DNA of 64,000 nt from an uncultured Flavobacterium sp. (GTDB lineage Bacteria > Bacteroidota > Bacteroidia > Flavobacteriales > Flavobacteriaceae), in contig NZ_OX638201.1 of assembly GCF_951805225.1 (NCBI RefSeq), forward strand, positions 4,154,001-4,218,000, in the 5' to 3' direction. A model generated the notes under the pieces. That model saw nothing but the letters and a program-made list of their open reading frames with translations. It had not been told where the DNA came from and ran no database searches. Position numbers and translations under genes: made by a program. Below are positions 17,008 to 25,711 of the stretch, in pieces; positions within the stretch are counted from its first letter, which is position 1, and each line of letters begins with the position of its first letter.

Positions 17008-18537
17008 ATGAAAAAGCTAACCCTATTATATATCACAGGCGTACTTTTAGGAAGTATGACATCCTGTACAAAAGATTTCGAAGAAATCAATACAAACCCT
17101 AATGTTGTCGAAAAACCAAATGCAAATTTTCTTTTCAGCCGTGCACAATTGGACGGTTTAAACAATAATTATTTTGCAACCAATATCCTGGAATGTGGTG
17201 GAATGCTACAACATTATGCTACTTATAAAGAAGCATCTGGTGTGGGAGATAAATATTTGAGCAATGAAGTTTACTATTCTGCATACTTTAATCAAATATA
17301 TCCAACAGCTTTAAACGAAACAGAAATTGTAATTAATACCGTAAAAGCCACTCCAAATGACAGCAATAAACTAAATATTGCCAGAATCTGGAAAGCTTAT
17401 TTATACCACAGAATCACTGATTTGTATGGAGATATTCCGTATTCTGACGCGGCAAAAGCAAATAGTTCTCAAATTTTTCTTCCAAAATATGATACTCAGG
17501 AATTCATATACAAAGATTTATTAAAAGAACTTGACGAAGCTGCAACCGCGTTAGATCCTGCGAAACCAAGTTTTGGCAAAGCCGATTTTATCTATGACGG
17601 AGATGTTGCAAAATGGAAAAAATTCTCTTATTCTTTAATGCTTCGTTTAGGATTGAGATTAAGCAAAGTTGATCCGGCATTATCAAAAACATGGGTTACA
17701 AAAGCGATTGCCGGAGGAGTTATCCTTAACGGAAGTGACAATGCGATCATGAAATATACAGATGGTCCAAATGATTTTAACAGAAATCCTGTTGGTCTTG
17801 ATTCCAGAAGACAAGATTTTACAGCAGGTTCTTACGGTCAAAAAAATGTCGAAGGCGGAAAATTGGCTAAAACATTCATCGATTTATTAAAAAATACTGC
17901 CGATCCAAGAATTAGTGTTTATGCCGGAGTTTGGGAAGGAACAACACAAAATACAACTCTTGCGATACAAAAAGGTTTTCCTAACGGAACTAAAACTGCT
18001 CCAACACCAGTTGAACAAGCAACTTATTCTGAGCCTAATCAAAATACAATATTTAAATACGATGCACCACTTGTACTTTTGAGCAATGCCGAAACTAATT
18101 TATATCTAGCCGAAGCTGCCGTAAGAGGATGGTATTCTGGTGAAACAGATAAAGATTTATATGAAAAAGGTGTAAAAGCTTCTTTCTTAAACATGGGAAT
18201 TTACGGAGCGGCTTATGCAATTCCAGATGCAACACCATATTTAACTCTAAATCCATATAATTCAGCAGGATCGACAGAGGCAAAAATGAATCAGATTCAC
18301 ACTCAGATTTATGTTGCTTTATTTGTAGACGAACAAGAAATTTATGCCAACTGGAGAAGAACCGGTTATCCTGTTTTAGTTCCGGTAAATTTCCCTGGAA
18401 ACGTTACAAACGGCACGATTCCAAGACGTTTCAAATATTCAACAAGTGAATATTCAGTGAATTCAACTAACTTAGCTGAAGCGATTAAACGTCAGGGCGA
18501 AGACACTTTTACAACCAAAATCTGGTGGGATAAATAA
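17008..18537 (+). CDS. SusD/RagB-like surface lipoprotein
   Basis: 509 residues with the lipoprotein signal MKKLTLLYITGVLLGSMTSC (lipidated Cys at residue 20). The opening CTKDFEEINTNPN and the TPR-like helices (NIARIWKAYLYHRITDLYGDIPYSDA) identify the SusD-like family that caps SusC pores; this subtype (SusD-like 2) is frequent with peptide, glycan or amino-sugar loci. It lies 33 bases after susC, so the two are co-transcribed. The substrate cannot be read from the sequence. Confidence 0.93.
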   Translation: MKKLTLLYITGVLLGSMTSCTKDFEEINTNPNVVEKPNANFLFSRAQLDGLNNNYFATNILECGGMLQHYATYKEASGVGDKYLSNEVYYSAYFNQIYPTALNETEIVINTVKATPNDSNKLNIARIWKAYLYHRITDLYGDIPYSDAAKANSSQIFLPKYDTQEFIYKDLLKELDEAATALDPAKPSFGKADFIYDGDVAKWKKFSYSLMLRLGLRLSKVDPALSKTWVTKAIAGGVILNGSDNAIMKYTDGPNDFNRNPVGLDSRRQDFTAGSYGQKNVEGGKLAKTFIDLLKNTADPRISVYAGVWEGTTQNTTLAIQKGFPNGTKTAPTPVEQATYSEPNQNTIFKYDAPLVLLSNAETNLYLAEAAVRGWYSGETDKDLYEKGVKASFLNMGIYGAAYAIPDATPYLTLNPYNSAGSTEAKMNQIHTQIYVALFVDEQEIYANWRRTGYPVLVPVNFPGNVTNGTIPRRFKYSTSEYSVNSTNLAEAIKRQGEDTFTTKIWWDK

Positions 18538-18559
18538 AATATGAAACAAGAGTTGAAAT

Positions 18560-18709
18560 GTGCCTTTAGGCACTTAATGTTGGTAATTATAAAGTTTCAA
18601 ATTCGTTGGCGTGCCGTAGGTACGCAACAAAACGATAAGTATTGCGTACCTACGGCACGCTAGATATTGTTAACTTATGTTTTTACCAATATTAAGTGTC
18701 TAACGACAC
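18560..18709. repeat. nested inverted repeat between susD and gntP
   Basis: The outer arms, 18560-18586 and 18683-18709, are imperfect 27-base reverse complements. The inner arms, 18609-18627 and 18642-18660, are a perfect 19-bp inverted repeat. Each inner arm carries the CC-GTA-GG design seen at 534-720, and the outer arms contain GTGCC/GGCAC and GTGTC/GACAC mini-hairpins. The structure could fold as one large cruciform or as mRNA hairpins within the operon. Confidence 0.75.
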
Positions 18710-18737
18710 AAATTAAAACTCTTAATACAAAAGATAA

Positions 18738-20057
18738 ATGAGCATTTTAATTCTTACGGCATGCATTGCATTTTTAATCATTCAGATAGCTTGGCTTAAA
18801 ATCAATCCGTTTATTGCCTTTATCATAACAGCTCTATTAGCAGGTTTATTTTTAGGCCTGCCAATAGAAACTTTGTCTCAAACCGTGCAAAAAGGTTTAG
18901 GCGAAATGTTAGGATCTATCACTTTGATTATTGTTTTTGGAACCTGTATTGGTAAACTCACCGTTTCATCAGGCGCCGCCAATGTCATTGCCAAAACAGT
19001 TATGGGATGGACGGGCAAAAAATATGTTCGTCTTGGCTTAATGATTACCGGATTTATTGTTGGGATACCTCTATTTTATAGTGTTGGATTTGTTTTGTTA
19101 GTTCCATTAATCTTTTCAGTAGCCCATCAATTTAAGCTTTCAAAAGTATATCTCGGTATTCCAATGCTGGCGTCGCTTTCAGTAGCACACGGTTTTTTGC
19201 CTCCACATCCGTCTCCAATGGCTTTAAGCAGTATTTTAAAAGCTGATATTGGACTCGTTTTAGTCTACGGAATCATCATTGCGATTCCAACAATTTTTAT
19301 TGCGGGTTTATTGTTTTCGAATTTATTAAAAAACATCAAAACCGAATCGGATCATGAAATTCTGAATGTCGAAGAAATCATAAACGAAGGAAAACAACCA
19401 AGTTTTTCATTGAGTTTATTCTCTGCTTTATTTCCGGTTTTCGGATTAACAATTACTTCGATATTACCAATGATTTCTAAAAATGAAACTTTAGTTAATA
19501 TCTGCAAAACAGTCGGGGAACCAAGTATGATTATGCTAATTTCTCTATTGATTTGTACGTATACTTTAGGAATCAGAATGAACAGAAGCATCACATCAGT
19601 TATGGACGATTATGCCGTTGCCATAAAAGATGTTGCTTTGATAGTTTTAATCGTTGGAGGAGCCGGCGGATTAAAAGAGGTTATGATTGTAAGCGGTGTA
19701 AACGAAACCATTGTAGCATCATTAACACAAACAAACATTCATCCGTATTTATTGGCCTGGATGATGGCGGCAATCATACGCGTTTGTGTTGGATCTGCAA
19801 CAGCGGCAGGATTAATGACTGCCAGCGTTTTACTACCTTTGTTACAGACTACCGGCCTCGATCCCAATCTGTTAGTTCTATCTGTTGGAGCCGGAAGCTT
19901 AATGTGCTCACACGTAAACGATCCAAGTTTTTGGATGTTCAAAGAATATTTTAATATCAGCCTGAAAGATACATTCAAATCATGGACCGTCATGGAATCT
20001 CTAGTATCTGTTTTAGGAATCATTTTCGTTTTTATTTTAAACTCTATAATACATTAA
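18738..20057 (+). CDS. GntP-family permease (sugar acid / D-amino acid)
   Basis: A 439-residue polytopic membrane protein with about 12 hydrophobic segments. The blocks FLGLPIETLSQTVQKGLGEMLGSI, GLMITGFIVGIPLFYSVGFVLL and AHGFLPPHPSPMAL, and the end block with GSLMCSHVNDPSFWMFKEYF, are characteristic of the GntP family. Characterised members carry gluconate, fructuronate or D-serine (DsdX) with protons across the inner membrane. In this locus, with a D-serine-dehydratase-like enzyme and KDG kinase and aldolase, a D-2-amino aldonic acid (D-glucosaminate) is an attractive substrate, by inference. Its stop is 4 bases before ridA. Confidence 0.93.
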   Translation: MSILILTACIAFLIIQIAWLKINPFIAFIITALLAGLFLGLPIETLSQTVQKGLGEMLGSITLIIVFGTCIGKLTVSSGAANVIAKTVMGWTGKKYVRLGLMITGFIVGIPLFYSVGFVLLVPLIFSVAHQFKLSKVYLGIPMLASLSVAHGFLPPHPSPMALSSILKADIGLVLVYGIIIAIPTIFIAGLLFSNLLKNIKTESDHEILNVEEIINEGKQPSFSLSLFSALFPVFGLTITSILPMISKNETLVNICKTVGEPSMIMLISLLICTYTLGIRMNRSITSVMDDYAVAIKDVALIVLIVGGAGGLKEVMIVSGVNETIVASLTQTNIHPYLLAWMMAAIIRVCVGSATAAGLMTASVLLPLLQTTGLDPNLLVLSVGAGSLMCSHVNDPSFWMFKEYFNISLKDTFKSWTVMESLVSVLGIIFVFILNSIIH

Positions 20058-20061
20058 TATC

Positions 20062-20529
20062 ATGAATTTATTACCACAAGAAAAATTTGAAACATTAGGC
20101 TTATCATTACCGCCGGCGCCTCAGCCTCTTGGTATCTATAAACCTTATTTAGTTGATGGTAAATATTTATACCTTTCAGGTCATGGACCTGTTAATGACG
20201 ACAAATCCTTAATCATTGGCCGAATTGGTGATGATATGGATATCGAACAAGGAAAATTAGCAGCAAGACAAGTCGGATTAACAATGCTTTCTACAATTGT
20301 AACCAATTTTGGAAGCCTGAATAAAGTAAAACGTGTTATAAAAGTTTTAGGAATGGTCAATTGCAATGGCGAATTCTTGAGACATCCGTATGTAATAAAC
20401 GGTTGTAGCGAATTGTTTGCTGAAGTTTGGGGACAAGAAAACGGAATTGGAGTAAGAAGCGCAGTAGGAATGGGTTCTTTACCGGACAATATTCCTGTTG
20501 AAGTTGAAGCTGTTTTCGAATTATTTTAG
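20062..20529 (+). CDS. RidA family enamine/imine deaminase
   Basis: 155 residues of the YjgF/RidA fold. The catalytic Arg and following Glu are both present in the C-terminal block (GVRSAVGMGSLPDNIPVEVE), so an active deaminase is expected. RidA proteins hydrolyse reactive enamines and imines made by PLP dehydratases. The longer N-terminus (ETLGLSLPPAPQPLGIYKP) marks the subgroup often found in catabolic clusters rather than the housekeeping RidA. It is 4 bases after gntP; the role proposed here is to finish the dehydratase reaction encoded downstream. Confidence 0.92.
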   Translation: MNLLPQEKFETLGLSLPPAPQPLGIYKPYLVDGKYLYLSGHGPVNDDKSLIIGRIGDDMDIEQGKLAARQVGLTMLSTIVTNFGSLNKVKRVIKVLGMVNCNGEFLRHPYVINGCSELFAEVWGQENGIGVRSAVGMGSLPDNIPVEVEAVFELF

Positions 20530-20539
20530 ATTAAAGAAT

Positions 20540-20870
20540 TTAGCCCACAGATTTTACGGATTAAACGGATTCGCACAGATTTTTTTTTATTTTTTGCCAC
20601 GAATTTCACGAATCAGCACGAATTATTTTTACGCAGCGAATTAGTGAAAATTCGTGAAATTCGTGGCGAGAAAAAATCTTTGGCAAAATATTTAAACACA
20701 TAGAAACATAGATTTTTTACTTGAGTAAGGAAGTAAAAAAAGCTAGCTTTCACACATAGCTATGTTCATTAATGCAAGTGAAACGCCTTTTTTCAACACT
20801 TTCAAAACTATGTTTCTATGCGTTTAAAGAATTAACCGCTACGTTTATAAATCATTTTACCCCGTGGAAT
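20540..20870. repeat. spacer with two long inverted repeats inside the operon
   Basis: The 362-base gap between ridA and the kinase has no gene. It holds a perfect 18-bp inverted repeat (20596-20613 with 20650-20667, arms CACGAATTTCACGAAT-like) and an 18-bp repeat with one mismatch (20694-20711 with 20808-20825, ATAGAAACATAG-like). Around them are degenerate ACGGATT/CACAGATTT words. Such words are common in Bacteroidota intergenic regions. They may cause partial termination or mRNA processing between the two halves of the locus. Confidence 0.7.
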
Positions 20871-20891
20871 CCGTGAAAAAAAAACAAAAAT

Positions 20892-21920
20892 ATGAATACA
20901 ACACCACAAACTAGAATTGCAACTTTTGGAGAATTATTACTTCGGATGAATGTTGCTGATGGAAACCGATTTACGCAAGCCAATGAAATAAAAATTCATG
21001 TTGGCGGTGCCGAAGCAAATGTTTGTGTTTTACTTTCTCAACTCGGGATTCAAACCGATTATATTACACGATTACCCGAAAATGATTTGGCACAACTAGC
21101 TTTAAACGAACTTCAGAAATACAAAGTAAATACTTCAAAATGTGTTTATGGCGGAGAACGTTTGGGATTGTATTTTGTCGAAGCCGGAAATCAAATCAGG
21201 CAATCACAAGTTATTTACGATCGAAGTAATTCCTCTTTCGCAACGATTCAAAAAGATCAAATCAATTGGGATTTGGCTTTAGCCGATGTTACGCATTTTC
21301 ATTGGTCAGGAATAAGTCCGGGAGTTTCAAACGAAGCAGGTTTAGCTTGTAAAGAAGCAATTCTTGTCGCGCATAAAAAAGGTTTACCGATTTCTTCCGA
21401 TTTTAATTACCGATCAAAATTGTGGCAATACGGAAAACATCCTTCTGAAATTATGCCTGATTTGCTTCAATACAGTACAATTACTGTTGCAGATTTAGAC
21501 GCAATTGAAATTTATTTCGGAATCAAAACCGATAAAAATGAATCGGATGAAAATCGTTTTCAGAAAACATTCGAATTATTGAAAGTAAAAATGCCTTTTC
21601 TAAAAACATTAGCAATGAGTTTTAGAAAATCAGATGGACCGGCGCATTTATACAAAGGATTATTGATTCATGAAGATAATTTTTACCAAACCCAAGAACA
21701 CAAAATACACGTTGTAACCGACCAAATTGGTTCGGGAGATGCTTTCAACGCAGGATTATTATACGGATTATCGAATAAATTTTCTGGACAAGAATCCATC
21801 GAATGGGCAACAGCTTGTGGCGTAATCAAACAAAGTATTCACGGAGACTTTGCCATCACAAATGAAAACGAAATAAGTCATTTCATCAAAAATGGCTCAA
21901 GTAATAGAATTAATAGATAA
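20892..21920 (+). CDS. PfkB-family sugar kinase, probable 2-keto-3-deoxygluconate kinase
   Basis: 342 residues. The PfkB substrate loop GGAEANVCVLLSQLG (about residues 37-51) and the catalytic anion-hole motif DQIGSGDAFNAGLLYG (about 277-292, Asp as base) are intact. The opening TFGELLLRM resembles KDG kinases, which phosphorylate 2-keto-3-deoxygluconate to KDPG. An aldolase of the KDPG type follows 9 bases downstream, which supports this substrate. Other aldonate or ketose substrates are possible for the family. Confidence 0.87.
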   Translation: MNTTPQTRIATFGELLLRMNVADGNRFTQANEIKIHVGGAEANVCVLLSQLGIQTDYITRLPENDLAQLALNELQKYKVNTSKCVYGGERLGLYFVEAGNQIRQSQVIYDRSNSSFATIQKDQINWDLALADVTHFHWSGISPGVSNEAGLACKEAILVAHKKGLPISSDFNYRSKLWQYGKHPSEIMPDLLQYSTITVADLDAIEIYFGIKTDKNESDENRFQKTFELLKVKMPFLKTLAMSFRKSDGPAHLYKGLLIHEDNFYQTQEHKIHVVTDQIGSGDAFNAGLLYGLSNKFSGQESIEWATACGVIKQSIHGDFAITNENEISHFIKNGSSNRINR

Positions 21921-21929
21921 AATAAGAAA

Positions 21930-22577
21930 ATGTACAGCATATTAAAAACGCAAGGTGTACTTCCGTTAGTAACCCAAATCAACATTGAAACAGCCCAAAT
22001 AGTATTGCAATCAGCGGCTGATGCTGGCATTAAAATTATAGAGTTTGCTGCTCGTGCAGATAATGCTAAAGAAGTTTTTAGCCAAATGATAGCCTTTAAA
22101 AAAGCAAATAATTTAGATGTAAAAATCGCCGTTGGATCTATTTTAAGCGTAGATGATGCCGAAACTTTTCATCTTCTTGGAGCAGATTGCATCGTTTGCC
22201 CGCATACAGATCTGGAAATTGGAAATTATTGCTTCAAAAATAATATCTATTGGATTCCCGGAGCTGCGACATTAAACGAAATACTTCAGGCAAATAAATT
22301 AGGAGCCGAGATTGTAAAGCTTTTTCCAGCTGATAAAATTGGTGGTCCCGGATATGTAAAAGCAATTAGAGCGCCATTCCCAAATTTGAAAATAATGCCA
22401 ACCGGAGGCGTAACGCTCGAAGAAAGCAATTTAAAATCATGGTTCAAATCCGGAGTAGTTTGCGTGGGAATTGGCTCTAATTTATTTTCTAAAGAAATGC
22501 TTTTGAACTTAAATTATGAGCAATCTTTAAAGGCATTTCAAAATTTAATTGAAGTTGTAGAAAAAACAAGAAACTAA
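21930..22577 (+). CDS. KDPG / 4-hydroxy-2-oxoglutarate aldolase family protein
   Basis: 215 residues of the class I Eda-type aldolase. The Schiff-base lysine is Lys130 in AEIVKLFPADKIGGPG and the general acid/base Glu38 is in IKIIEFAARAD. The phosphate-binding MPTGGVTLE block follows. The usual T-x-R motif after the Glu reads FAARAD here, a mild divergence. The reaction is cleavage of KDPG to pyruvate and glyceraldehyde-3-phosphate. It sits between the kinase (9 bases) and the PLP enzyme (4 bases), so all three are coupled. Confidence 0.9.
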   Translation: MYSILKTQGVLPLVTQINIETAQIVLQSAADAGIKIIEFAARADNAKEVFSQMIAFKKANNLDVKIAVGSILSVDDAETFHLLGADCIVCPHTDLEIGNYCFKNNIYWIPGAATLNEILQANKLGAEIVKLFPADKIGGPGYVKAIRAPFPNLKIMPTGGVTLEESNLKSWFKSGVVCVGIGSNLFSKEMLLNLNYEQSLKAFQNLIEVVEKTRN

Positions 22578-22581
22578 AGTT

Positions 22582-23697
22582 ATGCAAAACAATTGGTGGA
22601 AAATTAATTCCGAACTCCGCATTGATACGCCATTTTTAGCCGTTTACGAAGATCGTATTCAGGCAAATATTGAGCGTTTGATTGAAGCAGTAAATGGCGA
22701 AACTCAAAAATTAAGACCTCACATCAAGACGCATAAAATAGGTGAAATTCTGGATTTGTTTAAAACCTACAACATCAATAAAATAAAATGCGCGACAATT
22801 GCCGAAGCGGAATTGGCTGCAATGCATGAAATTCAAGATGTACTTCTCGCCTATCAACCTGTTGGCGCTAAAAAAGACAGATTGATTTCATTAATTCAGA
22901 AATATCCAAACATTACTTTTTCGACTATTGTTGACAATTTAGATTCGGCGAAAGCCTTAAATGAAAGTGCCGAGAAAAACAATCTGAAACTTACGGTTTA
23001 TCTGGATTTAAATACCGGAATGAACAGAACCGGAATTTCGGTTTCTAAAAACTGGAAAGGTTTAATTGATGAAATTGTGCTACTGAAAAACATTGATTTT
23101 GCAGGAATTCACATTTACGACGGTCATTTAAAAGGAGATTTAGAACATCGATTTGATACCGCTTCCAATTTATTTTTTAGCATCAACGAAGAAATTCAGG
23201 CGATTAATAAAAAACTTGGTTACGAATTAAAAATTGTCGCTGGCGGATCGAATACATTTCCGTTTTATGCGACTCAGAAAAGCGTAGAATGCAGTCCCGG
23301 GACTTTTGTTTTTTGGGATTCAAATTACCAGATTCATTTACCGGAACAACATTTTGAACCGGCTTTAGTTATCGTTGGAACCATAATTTCAAAACCAACG
23401 AGTTCTACATTTTGTATTGATATAGGATACAAAGCCGTAGCTTCTGAAAACCCAATCGATAAAAGATTAGTGATTTTAAATGATGAAAATCTAATCCCGA
23501 CGGCACATTCAGAAGAACATTTAATTATAGAAAACAAAGGAAAAAACGAATATGCTATTGGCGATACCATTTATGCCGAGCCGTATCATGTTTGCCCAAC
23601 TTGTGCGCTTTACGATTCGGTTCAGGTCGTGAATTCGGAACATGAAATTTGCGATCAATGGCTGGTTGTTGCCCGCAGCAGAAAAATTAATATCTAG
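22582..23697 (+). CDS. PLP enzyme, D-serine dehydratase/D-threonine aldolase family; candidate D-glucosaminate dehydratase
   Basis: 371 residues of the alanine-racemase-fold group. The PLP lysine is Lys49 in LRPHIKTHK. The C-terminal metal site is His336-x-Cys338 in AEPYHVCPTC; Cys here matches the dehydratase branch (DSD1-like), whereas D-threonine aldolases have Asp. Such enzymes remove the 3-hydroxyl and 2-amino group of D-3-hydroxy amino acids. D-glucosaminate dehydratases, as far as I recall, belong to this PLP and metal-dependent group and give 2-keto-3-deoxygluconate plus ammonia. The flanking KDG-type kinase, aldolase and RidA make that the best substrate guess; D-serine is the alternative. 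Confidence 0.85.
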   Translation: MQNNWWKINSELRIDTPFLAVYEDRIQANIERLIEAVNGETQKLRPHIKTHKIGEILDLFKTYNINKIKCATIAEAELAAMHEIQDVLLAYQPVGAKKDRLISLIQKYPNITFSTIVDNLDSAKALNESAEKNNLKLTVYLDLNTGMNRTGISVSKNWKGLIDEIVLLKNIDFAGIHIYDGHLKGDLEHRFDTASNLFFSINEEIQAINKKLGYELKIVAGGSNTFPFYATQKSVECSPGTFVFWDSNYQIHLPEQHFEPALVIVGTIISKPTSSTFCIDIGYKAVASENPIDKRLVILNDENLIPTAHSEEHLIIENKGKNEYAIGDTIYAEPYHVCPTCALYDSVQVVNSEHEICDQWLVVARSRKINI

Positions 23698-23826
23698 TAG
23701 CAGAAAAAGTAGAATAAAGAAAAAAGAATAGAAAATAGAGCGAAGAAGAAAGAGAATAGACCTCATAATAACACTTATCTAGAGAATCTCTGCGCCTTTG
23801 GACCTTTGTGCCTTAAAAAAAATAAT
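23698..23826. repeat. purine-rich heptad-periodic spacer
   Basis: The first 70 bases are almost pure A/G and show a 7-bp period of AGAATAG or AAAATAG words. The second half carries CTCTGCGCCTTTGGACCTTTGTGCC-like words often found between Bacteroidota genes. No promoter match is apparent. Confidence 0.5.
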
Positions 23827-24897
23827 ATGTTTATAATAGACGCCCATTTAGACCTGAGCATGAATGCAATGGAATGGAATCGAGATTTAAGAAATGACGT
23901 ACCAACTTTGCGTCATCTCGAAAAAGGAATGACGGACAAACCTGATCGCGAACGCGCAACGGTTTCGTTTCCGGATTTACGACGCGGCAATATTGGTATT
24001 GTGGTCGCGACTCAAATTGCAAGATTTGTAAAACCAGACAGTATTATTCCCGGTTGGAATTCTCCTGAACAAGCCTGGGCACAAACTCAAGGTCAGCTTG
24101 CGTGGTACAAAGCCATGGAAGAAGCCGGAGAAATCACAGCAATTACCGATAAAAAATCACTTCTAAAACAAATTGATTTATGGAATAATGGAACGCCAAA
24201 CGATAAAAAACCTATTGGTTATATTTTGAGTTTGGAAGGTGCAGATTCTATTATTGATGTTTCATATTTAGAAAAAGCATACAATTACGGATTGCGCGCT
24301 ATTGGACCTGCACATTACGGACCCGGACGTTACGCAAACGGAACAGACGCAACTGGAAAAATGAACCAAAACGGTCTTGATTTATTAAAAGAAATGGAAC
24401 GTTTGAACATCATTCTGGATGCAACACATTTATGCGATGATGCTTTTTGGCAAGCTTTAGATCATTATCACGGGCCAGTTTGGGCAAGTCATAACAATTG
24501 CAGAAGTTTGGTTGATCATAATCGTCAATATAGTGATGAAATGATCAAAGCTTTAATTTCTCGTGGAGCCGTAATTGGCGGTGCTTTAGATGCGTGGATG
24601 TTGGTTCCAAATTGGGAAAGAGGCGTTTCAACACCAAAAGGAACAAATTGCAATCTCGAAACCGTTTTCAAACACATGGATCACATTTGTCAATTGGCCG
24701 GAAATGCCAATCATATTGGTGTAGGTTCAGATTTGGATGGTGCTTTCGGTACAGAACAAGGTCCGTATGATTTAGATACAATTGCCGATTTACAAAAATT
24801 GGTTTTGATCTTTAAAAGCAACGGATATTCTGATGAAGATTTAGATAAAATCTTTCACCAAAACTGGATCAATTTCTTAATGAAAAATTGGGATTAA
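23827..24897 (+). CDS. M19 (membrane dipeptidase) family amidohydrolase, cytosolic
   Basis: 356 residues from the ATG at 23827, which places DAHLD at residues 5-9; an ATG seven codons upstream is also open. Zinc-site residues are present: His7 and Asp9 in DAHLD, Glu in SLEGADS, His in DATHLCDD, His in VWASHNNCRS, and Asp in GVGSDLDGAFG. There is no signal peptide or anchor, so despite the family name it is cytosolic. M19 enzymes cleave dipeptides with a C-terminal D-residue, and some relatives act on N-acylated D-amino acids. In this locus it could free D-glucosaminate from an N-acyl or aminoacyl form. It ends 4 bases inside the convergent regulator gene. Confidence 0.9.
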   Translation: MFIIDAHLDLSMNAMEWNRDLRNDVPTLRHLEKGMTDKPDRERATVSFPDLRRGNIGIVVATQIARFVKPDSIIPGWNSPEQAWAQTQGQLAWYKAMEEAGEITAITDKKSLLKQIDLWNNGTPNDKKPIGYILSLEGADSIIDVSYLEKAYNYGLRAIGPAHYGPGRYANGTDATGKMNQNGLDLLKEMERLNIILDATHLCDDAFWQALDHYHGPVWASHNNCRSLVDHNRQYSDEMIKALISRGAVIGGALDAWMLVPNWERGVSTPKGTNCNLETVFKHMDHICQLAGNANHIGVGSDLDGAFGTEQGPYDLDTIADLQKLVLIFKSNGYSDEDLDKIFHQNWINFLMKNWD

Positions 24898-25673
24898 ATA
24901 AAGACTAAACTTGGAACTGCCTTCTTATACGACTGTAATTTTTCGTCGGTTGGATCAACTTCTGTAACCACATAATCAACCTCGGATAAGTTGGCAATTT
25001 TCATTTTTAGAACCGTGTCTAGTTTTTCAGAAATAGTCAAAATCGCTGTTTTTTCAGAAGCCTGAATCATAGCTTTTTTTACCTGAACAGTTTCCCAATC
25101 AGAATCTGAAAAACCACCTTCGATATCCAAAGCATTTGTTCCTAATATTAATAAATCGACTTTAATATTAGCCAATTGATTGTAGACATCGCCGCTCACA
25201 CACATTTGGCTGTAAGATGAAATGCTTCCGCCAATCATGATAATTTTGACATTAGGTTTATCCAGAAGTTCAACTGCTGACAAAACCGTAACCGTAAAAA
25301 TAGTTAGATTCATATCGTCAGGAATCAATCGGATGAATTCGCGAATTGTAGTTCCTCCGCCAATTAACAAAACCATTCCGTCGCGAAGTAAACCTAAAGT
25401 TTTTTGCGCAATAATTTGTTTTGATTCGCCTGCATAAGTCTGATTGTTAGTCGAAGAATGGTGATATGCTTTGGTCATCGCACCACCTTTTACCTTAATC
25501 AATAAAGATTCTGATTCAAGTTCGTTAATATCACGTCTCACCGTATCTTCTGAAACAAATAATTTAGCCGAAAGCGTTTCAAAACTTACACGAGTATGCA
25601 AGTTAATCTCTTTTAAAATAAGACTTTTACGTTCTTCCTTGGTGTAATTAACTACTTCATTATCATTATTCAT
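24894..25673 (-). CDS. DeoR/GlpR-family transcriptional regulator
   Basis: 259 residues from the ATG at 25673; the frame also has a TTG eight codons upstream. It has an N-terminal winged helix with the DeoR recognition block LFVSEDTVRRDINELE (about residues 40-55), then a sugar-phosphate-sensing domain (LIGGGTTIREFIRLIP, TNALDIEGGFSDSDWE). DeoR proteins are released from DNA by phosphorylated sugars, so KDPG is a natural candidate effector here. It is divergent from GH20; 15-bp elements lie near both promoters. It converges on the M19 gene. Confidence 0.92.
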   Translation of the reverse strand: MNNDNEVVNYTKEERKSLILKEINLHTRVSFETLSAKLFVSEDTVRRDINELESESLLIKVKGGAMTKAYHHSSTNNQTYAGESKQIIAQKTLGLLRDGMVLLIGGGTTIREFIRLIPDDMNLTIFTVTVLSAVELLDKPNVKIIMIGGSISSYSQMCVSGDVYNQLANIKVDLLILGTNALDIEGGFSDSDWETVQVKKAMIQASEKTAILTISEKLDTVLKMKIANLSEVDYVVTEVDPTDEKLQSYKKAVPSLVFI

Positions 25674-25711
25674 GCGAATTCTTTTTAAGTAAAGCAAATG
25701 TAAACAATAAA

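Noticed and set aside
18738..23697. Simple D-serine utilisation cluster (DsdX-like GntP plus D-serine dehydratase)
   Set aside because: Not ruled out, but KDG-type kinase and KDPG-type aldolase in the same unit are not needed for D-serine; kept as the alternative.
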